Below, in pieces: positions 29,500 through 39,872 of a stretch of DNA of 64,000 bases. Within the stretch, counting starts at the first letter, position 1; each line of letters starts with the position of its first letter. The notes beneath the pieces are model-generated. The model was given only the letters and a program-made list of their open reading frames with translations, ran no database searches and was not told where the DNA came from. A program made the position numbers and the translations under genes. The DNA is from Aggregatibacter sp. 2125159857 (GTDB taxonomy: Bacteria > Pseudomonadota > Gammaproteobacteria > Enterobacterales > Pasteurellaceae): positions 558,001 through 622,000 of the forward strand of contig NZ_CP072548.1 in the NCBI RefSeq assembly GCF_017798005.1. Direction: 5' to 3'.

Positions 29500-30461
29500 C
29501 ATTAGATTATCCTGTTCCGTTTCACACACCTAACTTGGTGTGGGATTCAACAATCGCTATCTACTTGTTCTTACTTGGTATTTCTTCCGGTGCGGTACAA
29601 TTAGCGATTGCGTATAAACGTAGTAACAAACTTGAAAATCCAAACAAAAACTGGATTATTCGTGCCGCTGCCGTATTGGGGAGTGTGCCGACATTAATCG
29701 GTTTAACCTTGTTGATTTTCCACTTGGCGCGTCCTTGGACATTCTGGAAATTGATGTTTAACTATCAATTTAACTCCGTGATGTCTATGGGGGTTATGTT
29801 ATTCCAAGTGTATATGCTGTTTTTGGTTTGTTGGTGTGTCGTTATCTTCAAAGAAGATATTATGGCATTGATCCAACGTTTTATGCCAAAACTCCGTTTT
29901 ATCGGTAACATTATCAATGTATTAGAACGCGTAACCTCCCCTGTTGAAGTTATTCTCTTCATCTTAGCCGCAGTGCTAGGGGCTTATACCGGCTTCTTAC
30001 TTTCTGCGTTGATTAGCTATCCGATGTTAAATAACCCTGTTCTACCAGCGTTATTCTTGGCTTCTGGTACCTCTTCCGGTATCGCTGCGACCTTCTTATT
30101 TATCCTGATTGCTGGTAAATTAAAAGGCGATTCCCACGAATCACACTTCATTCATAAATTTGAAGTGCCGATTATGGTAACCGAGCTCGGTCTATTAATC
30201 TGTTTCTTCGTGGGATTACACTTCGGTGGCGGACAAAAAGTGGTGGCATTACATAATGCATTATCCGGCTTCTGGGGCGCAGTCTTCTGGATTGGGGTAT
30301 TCTTTATCGGTATCTTAATTCCGTTGATTGCCAATATGTTTGTTAGCGATCGTTTGAAATTCAACAAGAATTTTATCATCCTTGTGTCGATTTTCGACTT
30401 GATTGGGGTGTTATGCTTGCGTTACTTTATTCTGTACGCAGGACAGCTTACAACCGCATGA
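29496..30461 (+). CDS. nrfD: Quinol-oxidising membrane subunit NrfD
   Basis: A 321-residue polytopic protein of the NrfD/PsrC family without haem. Typical features: PVPFHTPNLVWDSTIAIYLFLLGISSGA at the start, HLARPWTFWKLMFN in the quinol-site region, and about eight to nine helices. It oxidises menaquinol and passes electrons to NrfC. It is the last gene of nrfABCD; a terminator follows at 30484. Confidence 0.95.
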   Translation: MTLDYPVPFHTPNLVWDSTIAIYLFLLGISSGAVQLAIAYKRSNKLENPNKNWIIRAAAVLGSVPTLIGLTLLIFHLARPWTFWKLMFNYQFNSVMSMGVMLFQVYMLFLVCWCVVIFKEDIMALIQRFMPKLRFIGNIINVLERVTSPVEVILFILAAVLGAYTGFLLSALISYPMLNNPVLPALFLASGTSSGIAATFLFILIAGKLKGDSHESHFIHKFEVPIMVTELGLLICFFVGLHFGGGQKVVALHNALSGFWGAVFWIGVFFIGILIPLIANMFVSDRLKFNKNFIILVSIFDLIGVLCLRYFILYAGQLTTA

Positions 30462-30483
30462 TAAGGTTTTTGTTTGTATCAAA

Positions 30484-30508
30484 AGGCGTAGTAAAATACG
30501 CCTTTTTG
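30484..30508 (+). terminator. Terminator of nrfABCD
   Basis: Stem AGGCGTA/TACGCCT with a 6-base loop and a TTTTTGTTT tail, 23 bases past the nrfD stop. Confidence 0.88.
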
Positions 30509-30815
30509 TTTGGCGTTATTTTCTTTGGCAAAGAAAAATAAAAAAGAAAGACGGCTCAAAGAAGGAAATCTGATTTGTTTTTTCTACGAGTAAAGTGCGG
30601 TTAAAATTTTAAACATTTTTATCTCACTTTCCCCTCTTTAGCTAAGAGGGGAAGGGGAGATTTGGCAGAAGTGATTTCAACCTTATAGGTTGTTCAATAT
30701 CGTCAAAATCTTCTCCCAACCTCTTCTTTGTTAAAGAGACGGTATAAAATGCAGGCGAAACCTGAAGTGAGCATCCACAAAACCAACATGACAATCTAAA
30801 ACACGAGATTATTTT
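30509..30815. other. Non-coding gap before nrfE with a perfect palindromic hairpin
   Basis: About 300 bases separate nrfABCD from nrfE. A 9-bp stem TCCCCTCTT/AAGAGGGGA with a 5-base loop lies at 30630-30652, followed by AGGGGAGATTTGGCAG. Farther on, CTCTTCTTTGTTAAAGAG partially echoes it. It looks like a remnant of a dispersed hairpin repeat rather than a terminator, since no T-run follows. One uptake signal lies near 30592. No gene is seen. Confidence 0.5.
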
Positions 30816-32726
30816 ATGATCCCTGAACTAGGCTTTCTTTCTCTTCTTCTTGCTACGATGAGTGCGTTGCTGCTTGCCGTTGTTCCACAACTCGGGCTTT
30901 GGCTGCGTAAGCCTGCACTTACCCAATTAGCTTGGGGATTAAGCTATTGTTTCGGCTTATTTACGTTAGTCGCTATTTCTATTTTGGCGTATTCCTTTGC
31001 GGCTGATGATTTTACCTTGGAATATGTCGCCGCCCATTCGAATTCCCAATTGCCGACATTCTTTAAAATTGCGGCGACTTGGGGAGGACATGAAGGCTCC
31101 ATGTTGTTCTGGTTGTTTTCACTTTCGGTTTGGGTTGTGCTGTTTGCATTATTTAATCGAAAAAATGACCGCACTTTTGTGGCGCAGAGTTTGGTCATCC
31201 TAGGCTTAATTTGTTTTAGCTTTGCCGTCTTTATCGTCTTTTTTTCTAATCCGTATGGACGCCTATTCCCTGCACCATTGGAAGGTCGCGATTTGAACCC
31301 GATGTTGCAGGATGTAGGATTGATTTTCCATCCGCCGTTGTTGTATCTCGGTTATGTTGGCTTTGCAGTGAATTTTGCGTTGAGTATTACTGCATTGTTG
31401 CATCAACATTTAGAAAGCCAAATTGCTCGTGTGATGCGTGTTTGGGTATTGGTCTCTTGGTTGTTTTTAACCTTAGGCATTGTGCTAGGGGCGTGGTGGG
31501 CATATTACGAACTTGGCTGGGGCGGTTGGTGGTTCTGGGACCCGGTAGAAAACGCGTCATTAATGCCTTGGTTATTAGGCTTAGCGCTGTTACATAGTTT
31601 AATTGTCAGTGAAAAACGGGGCATCTTTAATTATTGGACAACGCTTTTCTCACTGCTAGCATTCGCTTTCAGTGTGCTCGGCACCTTTATTGTGCGCTCA
31701 GGAGCATTGACGTCTGTACATGCTTTCGCAGTCGATAGCCAGCGTGGTACGGCATTGCTTGTGATTTTCTTCCTATTGACTGTTGGGGCGCTCGGTTTGT
31801 TTGCTTTCAAAGCGAATATGCAGCAACAATCTGTGAAATTAAAGTTGCTTTCTAAAGAAAGTGCGGTGCTTTTTTTGAATGTTTTATTGAGCATCGCGAC
31901 CGTCAGCACGTTTCTCGGCACTTTCTATCCAATGTTATTCCAAGCCATGAATTGGGGTTCTATTTCTGTTGGTGCTCCTTATTTCAACAGTATTTTCCTT
32001 CCACTGATTGCGTTAGTGTTAGTTGCCATGGTGATTTCCCTCGGCTTGCATTGGGCAAAAGCGGATAAACGCATTTTATTAAACCGTGCCGTGTTATTGT
32101 TGCCGTCTTTGTTGCTTTCCTATGTAGCCATTCACCACTTCATGCAAAATGACAGTGCGTTACAGTTTAAATGGACAGCCTATTTCCTGCTAACCTTAGC
32201 GATTTGGTTGTTATTGGCGACATTATGGCAAAACTGGCGTAAGTTAGGCCTTTCTCACTATGCGATGATTTTTGCGCATAGCGGTGTTGCCATTGCAACA
32301 ATGGGCGCTGTGATGAGTAGTTATTTTGGTAGTGAAATCGGTGTACGTTTATCGCCGCAACAAAGCCAACAGCTTGGTGCATTTAATTTTCACTATGAAC
32401 GATTTTCCAATGAAATCGGCCCGAATTTTACGGCTGAAGTGGCAACGTTTAGCGTGACAGAAAAGGGCAAGCCGTATGCCGAATTACAGCCGGAACGCTG
32501 TTATTATGATGTGCGCACTATGACCATGAGTGAGGTTGGGCTGTCTGGCGGTTTGTGGGGCGATTTATATATTGTTATGGGCGATCCGCTTGGCAAGGGG
32601 GAGTTTACGTTCCGACTTCATTATAAACCGTTGATTCGTTGGTTGTGGTTCGGTGGTATATTGATGGCATTTGGTGCATTGTGTTCTGTATTGACGACGA
32701 AGCGAAGAGGAAAGCGTGATGAATAG
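30816..32726 (+). CDS. nrfE: Dedicated haem lyase subunit NrfE (CcmF paralogue)
   Basis: A 636-residue polytopic protein closely related to Ccm[30 protein letters not shown] and the WWD motif [15 protein letters not shown]. In E. coli NrfE with NrfF and NrfG attaches haem to the CWTCK site of NrfA. Its position immediately beyond nrfABCD, upstream of a CcmG-like and a fused NrfFG gene, identifies it as NrfE rather than a second general CcmF. Overlaps the next gene by 8 bases. Confidence 0.93.
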   Translation: MIPELGFLSLLLATMSALLLAVVPQLGLWLRKPALTQLAWGLSYCFGLFTLVAISILAYSFAADDFTLEYVAAHSNSQLPTFFKIAATWGGHEGSMLFWLFSLSVWVVLFALFNRKNDRTFVAQSLVILGLICFSFAVFIVFFSNPYGRLFPAPLEGRDLNPMLQDVGLIFHPPLLYLGYVGFAVNFALSITALLHQHLESQIARVMRVWVLVSWLFLTLGIVLGAWWAYYELGWGGWWFWDPVENASLMPWLLGLALLHSLIVSEKRGIFNYWTTLFSLLAFAFSVLGTFIVRSGALTSVHAFAVDSQRGTALLVIFFLLTVGALGLFAFKANMQQQSVKLKLLSKESAVLFLNVLLSIATVSTFLGTFYPMLFQAMNWGSISVGAPYFNSIFLPLIALVLVAMVISLGLHWAKADKRILLNRAVLLLPSLLLSYVAIHHFMQNDSALQFKWTAYFLLTLAIWLLLATLWQNWRKLGLSHYAMIFAHSGVAIATMGAVMSSYFGSEIGVRLSPQQSQQLGAFNFHYERFSNEIGPNFTAEVATFSVTEKGKPYAELQPERCYYDVRTMTMSEVGLSGGLWGDLYIVMGDPLGKGEFTFRLHYKPLIRWLWFGGILMAFGALCSVLTTKRRGKRDE

Positions 32727-33243
32727 AAAAGTGATTTTCTTCCTGCCATTAGCATTGTTACTTGGCGTATGCGTTTTATTGTTGGCGGGATTGAATCAAG
32801 ATCCTAAAAAAATCGCTTCTGCGTTAATTGATAAGCCTGTGCCTGAGTTTTATCAGGCAAATTTATTGGATAATCGTCAAACGCTCAGTCCAAAAGATTT
32901 TCCGAAACGCCCATTTTTGATCAATATTTGGGGAAGCTGGTGCGGTTATTGTCAGCAAGAGCACCCATTATTGCTTGAGTTAGCAAAAGAGATTCCTATC
33001 GTGGGTGTGGACTATCGCGACAAACCACAAAATGGTATTGCGATGTTGCAACATATGGGTAATCCTTACACTTTAGTGATTGATGACAGCCGTGGCGAAT
33101 TGGCGTTAAAACTCGGTGTAGATGGCGCGCCGGAAACCTATTTAGTGGATGCCAACGGTATTATTCGTTATCGTCATTCCGGCTTATTAGATCGGGAAAC
33201 TTGGCAAAAAACTTTCGTGCCTCAACTTAACCAGCTATTATAA
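32719..33243 (+). CDS. Second CcmG/DsbE-like thioredoxin in the nrf cluster
   Basis: 174 residues: N-terminal membrane anchor then a thioredoxin domain with active site [13 protein letters not shown] and the CcmG-like [15 protein letters not shown]. It probably keeps the NrfA CWTCK cysteines reduced for the dedicated lyase, by analogy with CcmG. The ATG at 32719 (MNRKVIFF) overlaps nrfE; a GTG just before it is also possible. The Haemophilus counterpart has been annotated as dsbE or nrfX. Confidence 0.88.
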   Translation: MNRKVIFFLPLALLLGVCVLLLAGLNQDPKKIASALIDKPVPEFYQANLLDNRQTLSPKDFPKRPFLINIWGSWCGYCQQEHPLLLELAKEIPIVGVDYRDKPQNGIAMLQHMGNPYTLVIDDSRGELALKLGVDGAPETYLVDANGIIRYRHSGLLDRETWQKTFVPQLNQLL

Positions 33244-33245
33244 CC

Positions 33246-34295
33246 ATGAAACGATTTTTCGCGTTAATTTTTTTATTGATCAGTGTCAATGCCATTGCTG
33301 AAATGGTGGATACCTTTGAATTTCATAACCAGGCGGATCGTACCCGCGCCGTGGAATTGGCGAAATCTTTACGTTGCCCACAATGTCAAAATCAGAATTT
33401 AGTCGAGTCTAATTCACCTATTGCCTACGACTTGCGTATTGAGGTGTATAACATGGTGAATGAAGGTAAAACCAATCAGCAAATTATTGATTCCATGACA
33501 TCGCGTTTTGGTAACTTTGTCAATTATAAGCCGCCGTTCCAATGGAATACCGCATTGCTTTGGTTATTACCGATAGGCTTGTTGTTGGCGGCGTTTGGGT
33601 TGATTTGGGTTTCCAGTCGCAGTTCATCATCGATTGAATCAGAAAAACAGGCGGAAAATCTACCGCACTTTCAATCCTTAAAAGAGAAAAGTGCGGTCAA
33701 ATTTGAGCTTAAATCGACGCTCCTGGTTTTCGCTTTATTACTTGCCATCCCTTTCGCATATTATTTTTCTCTGGAACGTTTTTCTCGCGTACAGCAAGGT
33801 GAGCAGGAACAAATTGCACAACATAATCAGCAACTTGAAACGACGGAAGAAAATAAAACTGAGGCGATTATCGGCAAAATTCAGGATAAATTACGCCAAG
33901 ATCCGAATAGTGCAGAAAACTGGGTGAAGCTGGGTGATGCGTATATGCAGAATAACGATTTTGATAGCGCCCTTGTTTGTTATGACAATGCCGAAAAAAT
34001 TGATGGTCGTAAGCCGACTACGCGAGGGCTGATGGCGACAGCATTATATCTTCAAGCGAATCAACAGATTACACCACAAGTTCAACAATTCTTGGATGAG
34101 GCGTTAGCACAAGATCCAAAAGAAGTTTCTGCCTTATCGTTGTTGGCAGCAGAGGCGTTCAAAACGCGCGATTATTCCACCGCACTTGATTATTGGCAGC
34201 AAATTTTGGATTCCGGCAATTCTGCAGTGGATCGTCGAGCCACCATTCAGAAAATGAAAATGGTTGATTTCATGCAAAAAGGAGAGTTGCAGTGA
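33246..34295 (+). CDS. Fused NrfF-NrfG haem lyase protein (CcmH/CcmI-like)
   Basis: 349 residues. Residues 1-18 form a signal peptide. The CcmH/NrfF module carries LRCPQCQNQN near residue 43 and ends with a membrane helix (ALLWLLPIGLLLAAFGLIW). A linker follows (about 130-155), then a second membrane helix (LVFALLLAIPFAYYFS) and a TPR-bearing NrfG module (NWVKLGDAYMQNNDFDSAL). In E. coli nrfF and nrfG are separate genes; here they are one polypeptide, while the general ccmH and ccmI of the same window are separate. The linker is coded by two uptake signals in inverted orientation. Confidence 0.9.
   Translation: MKRFFALIFLLISVNAIAEMVDTFEFHNQADRTRAVELAKSLRCPQCQNQNLVESNSPIAYDLRIEVYNMVNEGKTNQQIIDSMTSRFGNFVNYKPPFQWNTALLWLLPIGLLLAAFGLIWVSSRSSSSIESEKQAENLPHFQSLKEKSAVKFELKSTLLVFALLLAIPFAYYFSLERFSRVQQGEQEQIAQHNQQLETTEENKTEAIIGKIQDKLRQDPNSAENWVKLGDAYMQNNDFDSALVCYDNAEKIDGRKPTTRGLMATALYLQANQQITPQVQQFLDEALAQDPKEVSALSLLAAEAFKTRDYSTALDYWQQILDSGNSAVDRRATIQKMKMVDFMQKGELQ
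33662..33699. repeat. Inverted uptake-signal pair inside the nrfFG linker
   Basis: ACCGCACTTT near 33662 and AAGTGCGGT near 33691 face each other about 20 bases apart and are both translated (LPHF and KSAV). Elsewhere in this window such pairs are intergenic and terminator-like (28105, 38469). Confidence 0.8.
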
Positions 34296-35485
34296 GCTAC
34301 CATGCCATTGAAACGCTGATTATCGGTGCGGGGGCGGCAGGCTTGTTTTGTGCGGCGCAATTAGCAAAGTGCGGTGGCAAAGTCAGAATTTTAGATAACG
34401 GTAAAAAAGTTGGGCGAAAAATTTTAATGTCCGGCGGTGGTTTTTGTAATTTCACCAATATGGAGCTTTCTTCAGATCGTTATCTCAGCCAAAATCCGCA
34501 TTTTGTGAAATCTGCCTTAAAACGTTTTACCCAATGGGATTTTATTGGTTTAGTGGCTGAGTATGGCATTCCTTATCATGAAAAAGAGCTCGGTCAGCTG
34601 TTTTGTGATAACGGCGCAGAAGATATCGTTAATATGTTGCTGGCGGAATGTCAAAAATACGGCGTGGAGATTGCCTTACGGCAAAGTATTTCTGCTGTGG
34701 CAAAAACGGAAAACGGATTTTCTGTCGTGGCAAACGGCGAAACCTTGCATTGCACGCATTTAGTCGTCGCTACCGGCGGTTTGTCTATGCCGGGCTTGGG
34801 TGCAACGCCTTTTGGTTATCAAATCGCCGAGCAATTCGGCATGCGCGTGATTGCGCCGCGGGCAAGTTTAGTGCCTTTTACTTGGCGCGAATGCGATAAG
34901 TTTTATGCGACGTTATCCGGTATTTCCTTAGATGTTGCCGCGACCAATCAACAAAAAACCTTTACCCATCAAATGCTTTTTACTCATCGTGGTTTATCCG
35001 GACCGGCGATTTTGCAAATTTCTAACTATTGGCAACCGGGTGAAAGCATTCATCTTGATTTATTGCCGGGACAAGATATCCGTCATCATTTAAACGAACT
35101 TCGCCAATCTTCACCGAAATTACAGTTAAAAACCGTATTAAGTCGTTTATTACCCAAAAAATTGGTGGAATTATGGCTTGCTCAAGGTTTTATACAAGAC
35201 GAAGCCATTGCCCAATTAAGCAAAGTGCGGTTAGAAAATTTGGTGAATTTAATCCACCACTGGCAGTTTGTGCCGAATGGCACGGAAGGCTATCGCACTG
35301 CAGAAGTGACCATGGGTGGCGTGGATACTCATGAAATTTCCTCCAAAACCATGGAAAGCAATCACGTGCAAGGCTTGTATTTTATCGGCGAAGTATTAGA
35401 TGTTGCCGGCTGGCTTGGCGGTTATAATTTCCAGTGGGCATGGAGTTCTGCCTATGCCTGTGCGCAGGCAATTGCGAATAAATAA
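34292..35485 (+). CDS. HI0933/YhiN (BaiN-like) family flavoprotein
   Basis: 397 residues starting at a GTG that overlaps the nrfFG stop (GTGA). The N-terminal dinucleotide-binding motif is GAGAAGLFCAAQLA with the family string GRKILMSGGGFCNFTN. The C-terminal FIGEVLDVAGWLGGYNFQWAWSSG-like motif (GEVLDVAGWLGGYN) binds FAD. The family includes the H. influenzae protein HI0933 of unknown physiological role; some relatives reduce steroid dienes. Co-transcription with nrfE-FG is suggested only by the overlap. Confidence 0.9.
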   Translation: MSYHAIETLIIGAGAAGLFCAAQLAKCGGKVRILDNGKKVGRKILMSGGGFCNFTNMELSSDRYLSQNPHFVKSALKRFTQWDFIGLVAEYGIPYHEKELGQLFCDNGAEDIVNMLLAECQKYGVEIALRQSISAVAKTENGFSVVANGETLHCTHLVVATGGLSMPGLGATPFGYQIAEQFGMRVIAPRASLVPFTWRECDKFYATLSGISLDVAATNQQKTFTHQMLFTHRGLSGPAILQISNYWQPGESIHLDLLPGQDIRHHLNELRQSSPKLQLKTVLSRLLPKKLVELWLAQGFIQDEAIAQLSKVRLENLVNLIHHWQFVPNGTEGYRTAEVTMGGVDTHEISSKTMESNHVQGLYFIGEVLDVAGWLGGYNFQWAWSSAYACAQAIANK

Positions 35486-35658
35486 GCCCGTGTGTATTTT
35501 TATTGCTTTTATTTTTTCGTTAATTTTTTGTAAAATTTCAATCCAGATCACAGAATGTATTTTATTTATCAGGCATAATGTATCCCTTAGGACAAGATTG
35601 TTCTTTGTTTATTATCATGTTGTTTGTTAGCGTATTTAAAAATCTTAAGGTGGTATGT

Positions 35659-38463
35659 ATGCAGCATTCTTTAAATGAATGGCTCTCCTCCAGTGCGTTA
35701 GGTGGGGCAAATCAGTCTTATATTGAAGATCTTTATGAAAGCTATCTTGAAGATCCGAACAGTGTGGATGCCAGTTGGCAAGAAATTTTTAAAACGCTGC
35801 CAAAATCCACCGCACTTGAGCAGGCGCATTCAACGGTGCGCGATTATTTCCGCCGTTTAGCGCGAGAGAATCATGGACAGAGCGTGAGCGTGATTGATCC
35901 GGAAGCGAGCGCGAAATTAGTTAAAGTTTTACAATTCATCAACGCATATCGTTCCCGTGGCTACATTGAAGCTACTCTCGACCCCCTCAATTATTACCGC
36001 TGGAAAACCTCCTCGGTGCCTGAATTAGACTATCACCAACATGGATTAACCGACGCCGATTTAGACGAAAGTTTCAATATCGACTATGCCGTTTATGGCA
36101 AGGAAAGCATGAAGCTCCGTGATTTGGCCCGCGACTTGAAAGCTACCTATTGTGGCAATATTGGGCTTGAGTTTATGCACATTCATGATATGGAACAACG
36201 TAATTGGTTGCAAAGTAAACAAGAAAAATGGATTCAACAGCCACTTTTCAGTAAAGACGAAAAAGTCAATTTACTGAAAGAATTAACGGCCGCTGACGGT
36301 TTAGAACGTTATTTAGGGGCAAAATTCCCGGGCGCGAAACGTTTCTCTTTGGAAGGAAGCGATGCGTTTATTCCGATGATGAAAGAGATTATTCGTCATG
36401 CCAGCCGTCATGGGATGGACGATGTCGTATTGGGCATGGCGCATCGTGGTCGTCTCAATATGTTAGTCAATGTATTTGGTAAACGCCCGAGCGACTTATT
36501 TGATGAATTTGCCGGTAAACATGCTGAAGATAACCGCACCGGTGATGTGAAATATCACCAAGGTTTCTCCTCCGATTTTGCGGTAGATGATAAGAAAGTG
36601 CATTTGACACTTGCCTTTAACCCGTCTCACTTAGAAATTGTGAGTCCGGTTGTGATTGGTTCCGTCCGCGCAAGACAAACCCGTAAACAAGACACCGAAC
36701 ATAACAAAGTGTTGGCGGTAACGGTGCACGGTGACTCCGCTGTAACGGGACAAGGCATCGTGCAAGAAACCTTGAATATGTCCAATGCCCGCGGTTATAA
36801 AGTCGGCGGTACGATTCGTATTGTGATCAATAACCAAATTGGTTTTACCACCTCTAACCCGAATGATACCCGTTCTACCGAGTTTTGTACCGACATCGCC
36901 AAAATGATTCAAGCGCCGATTATTCATGTGAACGGCGATGATCCGGAAGCGGTTGCTTTTGCTGCCCGTATGGCAGTGGAATATCGCGCGGTCTTTAAAC
37001 GGGATATTTTCATTGATTTGATTTCCTACCGTCGCCATGGTCATAACGAAGCTGACGAGCCGTTGGCGACTCAGCCGATGATGTATGGCATTATCAAAAA
37101 ACACCCGACACCGCCGAAAGTGTATGCCAACCGTTTAATTCAAGAAGGCGTCATTACGGAAGAAGATGCCACTGAAATTTCCAATTTATACCGTGATGCC
37201 TTGGATAACGGCGAATGTGTCGTGCCGGAATGGCGTGCGATGGATATGGCAAAAGTGGACTGGTTGCAGTATCTCAACTATGACTGGACGGCGCCGTATG
37301 AAAGCAAATTCCCGGAAGAACGGTTTAAAACCTTAGCAAAACGTGTCTCTCATTATCCGGATTATGTGCAACCGCACCCTCGTGTTGAAAAAATCTATGC
37401 CGACCGCCAAGAAATGGGACGAGGCGAAAAATTATTAGACTGGGGGATGGCGGAAACCATGGCGTACGCCACCTTGTTGGATGAGGGCATTCATGTGCGT
37501 TTATCCGGTGAAGATGCCGGTCGTGGTACGTTCTTCCATCGTCATGCTGTTGTACATAATCAAAAAGACGGTACCGGCTATGTGCCATTGACCCAATTAC
37601 ACGCCAATCAAGGTCGCTTTGAAGTATGGGATTCCGTTTTAACCGAAGAAGGGGTGCTTGCCTTTGAATATGGTTATGCCACCACGGATCCGAAAACTTT
37701 AACCATTTGGGAAGCGCAGTTTGGTGATTTCGCCAACGGGGCGCAAATCGTGATTGACCAATTCATCAGCTCCGGCGAGCAAAAATGGGGCAGAATGTGT
37801 GGCTTAGTGATGTTGCTACCACACGGTTACGAAGGACAAGGCCCGGAACACTCATCTGCCCGTTTGGAGCGTTATTTGCAACTTTGTGCACAACAAAATA
37901 TGCAAGTTTGTGTGCCTTCAACGCCGGCGCAGGTGTATCACATGTTACGTCGCCAAGCGATTCGTAAAATGCGCCGTCCGTTAATTGGTATTTCACCGAA
38001 ATCCTTGTTACGTCATCCGTTAGCCGTATCCAGTATGGATGAATTGCTTAACGGCACATTCCAAACGGTCATTGGTGAAATTGACAATATCGATCCGAAA
38101 AATGTGAAACGTGTGGTGATGTGTGCCGGTAAAGTATATTACGATTTATTGGAGCAACGCCGTAAAAATAAACAGGATAACGTGGCTATCATTCGTATTG
38201 AGCAACTTTATCCATTCCCGCATGACGATGTGAAAGCTGCTTTAGCGCCTTATTCACATGTAACGGATTTTGTATGGTGCCAAGAAGAGCCACTGAACCA
38301 AGGGGCTTGGTATTGCAGTAAACATAACTTTGAGGCAGTGATTCCGGACAATGCCAAATTGTCTTATGCCGGCCGCCCAGCTTCTGCTTCACCGGCGGTA
38401 GGTTATTTGTCATTGCACGCTAAACAGCAAAAACAATTGGTGGAAGATGCCTTAACCCTTTAA
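35659..38463 (+). CDS. sucA: 2-oxoglutarate dehydrogenase E1 component
   Basis: A 934-residue thiamine-dependent decarboxylase, the first enzyme of the 2-oxoglutarate dehydrogenase complex. The start MQHSLNEWLSSSALGGANQSYIE (ATG 35659, AAGGTGG upstream) carries the N-terminal E2-binding segment. Active-site strings seen: GMAHRGRLNMLVNV, FNPSHLEIV, HGDSAVTGQGIVQE, RRHGHNEADEP and SGEDAGRGTFFHRHA. It heads sucABCD. An ATCACA half-site in the AT-rich 35486-35658 leader is too weak to call a CRP site. Confidence 0.97.
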   Translation: MQHSLNEWLSSSALGGANQSYIEDLYESYLEDPNSVDASWQEIFKTLPKSTALEQAHSTVRDYFRRLARENHGQSVSVIDPEASAKLVKVLQFINAYRSRGYIEATLDPLNYYRWKTSSVPELDYHQHGLTDADLDESFNIDYAVYGKESMKLRDLARDLKATYCGNIGLEFMHIHDMEQRNWLQSKQEKWIQQPLFSKDEKVNLLKELTAADGLERYLGAKFPGAKRFSLEGSDAFIPMMKEIIRHASRHGMDDVVLGMAHRGRLNMLVNVFGKRPSDLFDEFAGKHAEDNRTGDVKYHQGFSSDFAVDDKKVHLTLAFNPSHLEIVSPVVIGSVRARQTRKQDTEHNKVLAVTVHGDSAVTGQGIVQETLNMSNARGYKVGGTIRIVINNQIGFTTSNPNDTRSTEFCTDIAKMIQAPIIHVNGDDPEAVAFAARMAVEYRAVFKRDIFIDLISYRRHGHNEADEPLATQPMMYGIIKKHPTPPKVYANRLIQEGVITEEDATEISNLYRDALDNGECVVPEWRAMDMAKVDWLQYLNYDWTAPYESKFPEERFKTLAKRVSHYPDYVQPHPRVEKIYADRQEMGRGEKLLDWGMAETMAYATLLDEGIHVRLSGEDAGRGTFFHRHAVVHNQKDGTGYVPLTQLHANQGRFEVWDSVLTEEGVLAFEYGYATTDPKTLTIWEAQFGDFANGAQIVIDQFISSGEQKWGRMCGLVMLLPHGYEGQGPEHSSARLERYLQLCAQQNMQVCVPSTPAQVYHMLRRQAIRKMRRPLIGISPKSLLRHPLAVSSMDELLNGTFQTVIGEIDNIDPKNVKRVVMCAGKVYYDLLEQRRKNKQDNVAIIRIEQLYPFPHDDVKAALAPYSHVTDFVWCQEEPLNQGAWYCSKHNFEAVIPDNAKLSYAGRPASASPAVGYLSLHAKQQKQLVEDALTL

Positions 38464-38468
38464 TCCGT

Positions 38469-38527
38469 TAAAGTGCGGTGTATTTTTCGTGTATTTTAAA
38501 AACACCCAAAAAAATGACCGCACTTTA
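38469..38527 (+). terminator. Inverted uptake-signal hairpin between sucA and sucB
   Basis: TAAAGTGCGGT at 38469 and ACCGCACTTTA at 38517 form an 11-bp outer stem. A second short stem GTGT/ACAC lies inside (38490-38506). No T-run follows, so it may attenuate or process the transcript rather than end it. Confidence 0.6.
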
Positions 38528-38580
38528 TGCTTAACAACATTGATACTTAGCTAAATGAATAGAAAAAAAGGAATGAAATT

Positions 38581-39786
38581 ATGACTATTGAAATTCTTGT
38601 CCCGGATTTGCCTGAGTCAGTTGCTGATGCAACAGTCGCCACTTGGCATAAAAAAGCAGGCGATGCGGTGAAACGCGATGAAGTGATTGTAGAAATTGAA
38701 ACAGACAAAGTGGTGCTTGAAGTGCCGGCGCAAGCTGACGGCGTGATCAGTGAAATTGTGCAGGATGAAGGTGCCACAGTCGTGAGCAAACAGTTGTTGG
38801 GTAAATTGGAAGCTTCCGCAACAGCCGCTGCAGCAGCCATGGAAAAAACGGCAGAACCGACACCGGCGGATCGTCGTACTGAAGTGCCGGATGAACCTCA
38901 TACTACGGATGCGTTAAGCCCGGGAGTTCGTCGTTTATTGGCGGAACACGATATTCAAGCTTCTGAGGTGAAAGGTACTGGTGTTGGTGGCCGTATTACC
39001 CGCGAAGACGTTGAAGCGGTTATCGCAAAACGTGTAGCTGCGCCTAAACCGGCAGAAACAACAGTCAGCACGATGGCATATTCCGCACGCAGTGAAAAAC
39101 GCGTTCCGATGACCCGTTTACGTAAACGAATTGCAGAGCGCTTGTTAGAAGCGAAAAATAATACAGCGATGTTAACCACATTCAATGAAGTGGATATGCA
39201 ACCGATCATGAATTTGCGTAAACAATACGGTGAAAAATTTGAAAAACAACACGGTGTACGTTTAGGCTTTATGTCTTTCTACATCAAAGCCGTGGTGGAA
39301 GCCTTGAAACGTTATCCGGAAGTGAATGCCTCCATTGACGGTGACGATGTGGTTTATCACAATTATTTTGACGTGAGCATTGCCGTTTCCACGCCACGTG
39401 GTTTGGTGACCCCGGTATTGCGTGATTGCGACAACCTTTCTATGGCAGACATTGAAAAATCGATTAAAGCCTTAGCGGAAAAAGGACGTGATGGTAAGTT
39501 AACCGTAGAAGATTTAACCGGCGGTAACTTTACGATTACCAATGGCGGTGTGTTTGGTTCTTTAATGTCCACTCCAATTATCAACCCACCGCAAAGCGCG
39601 ATTTTGGGTATGCATGCCATTAAAGAGCGTCCGGTTGCTGTGGATGGTCAAGTGGTGATTCGCCCGATGATGTATTTGGCATTAAGTTATGACCACCGTT
39701 TAATTGACGGTCGTGAGTCTGTCGGTTTCTTGGTCACCGTGAAAGAATTGTTGGAAGACCCAACAAGATTATTGCTAGAAATCTAA
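38581..39786 (+). CDS. sucB: Dihydrolipoyllysine succinyltransferase (E2) of 2-oxoglutarate dehydrogenase
   Basis: 401 residues. A single N-terminal lipoyl domain with the lipoylated Lys in [13 protein letters not shown] (about residue 43), an Ala/Pro linker, the peripheral-subunit-binding domain [14 protein letters not shown], then the catalytic domain with the active-site [12 protein letters not shown]3 (lpd) is not in the window. Strong AAGGAATG ribosome site before the ATG. Confidence 0.97.
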   Translation: MTIEILVPDLPESVADATVATWHKKAGDAVKRDEVIVEIETDKVVLEVPAQADGVISEIVQDEGATVVSKQLLGKLEASATAAAAAMEKTAEPTPADRRTEVPDEPHTTDALSPGVRRLLAEHDIQASEVKGTGVGGRITREDVEAVIAKRVAAPKPAETTVSTMAYSARSEKRVPMTRLRKRIAERLLEAKNNTAMLTTFNEVDMQPIMNLRKQYGEKFEKQHGVRLGFMSFYIKAVVEALKRYPEVNASIDGDDVVYHNYFDVSIAVSTPRGLVTPVLRDCDNLSMADIEKSIKALAEKGRDGKLTVEDLTGGNFTITNGGVFGSLMSTPIINPPQSAILGMHAIKERPVAVDGQVVIRPMMYLALSYDHRLIDGRESVGFLVTVKELLEDPTRLLLEI

Positions 39787-39792
39787 AGAAAG

Positions 39793-39829
39793 AAGAACCG
39801 CGTGTGCGTAAGGCAGGCGGTTCTTTGTT
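39793..39829 (+). terminator. Hairpin between sucB and sucC
   Basis: A 9-bp stem AAGAACCGC/GCGGTTCTT with a 15-base loop and a TGTTT tail, 7 bases past the sucB stop. It could be a partial terminator setting the sucAB to sucCD ratio. Confidence 0.65.
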
Positions 39830-39872
39830 TCAACAGACGATAAAAATTAGGGCATTTAACAGAGGATTTTCT

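Noticed and set aside
35486..35658. CRP site upstream of sucA
   Set aside because: Only one half-site (ATCACA) is present.
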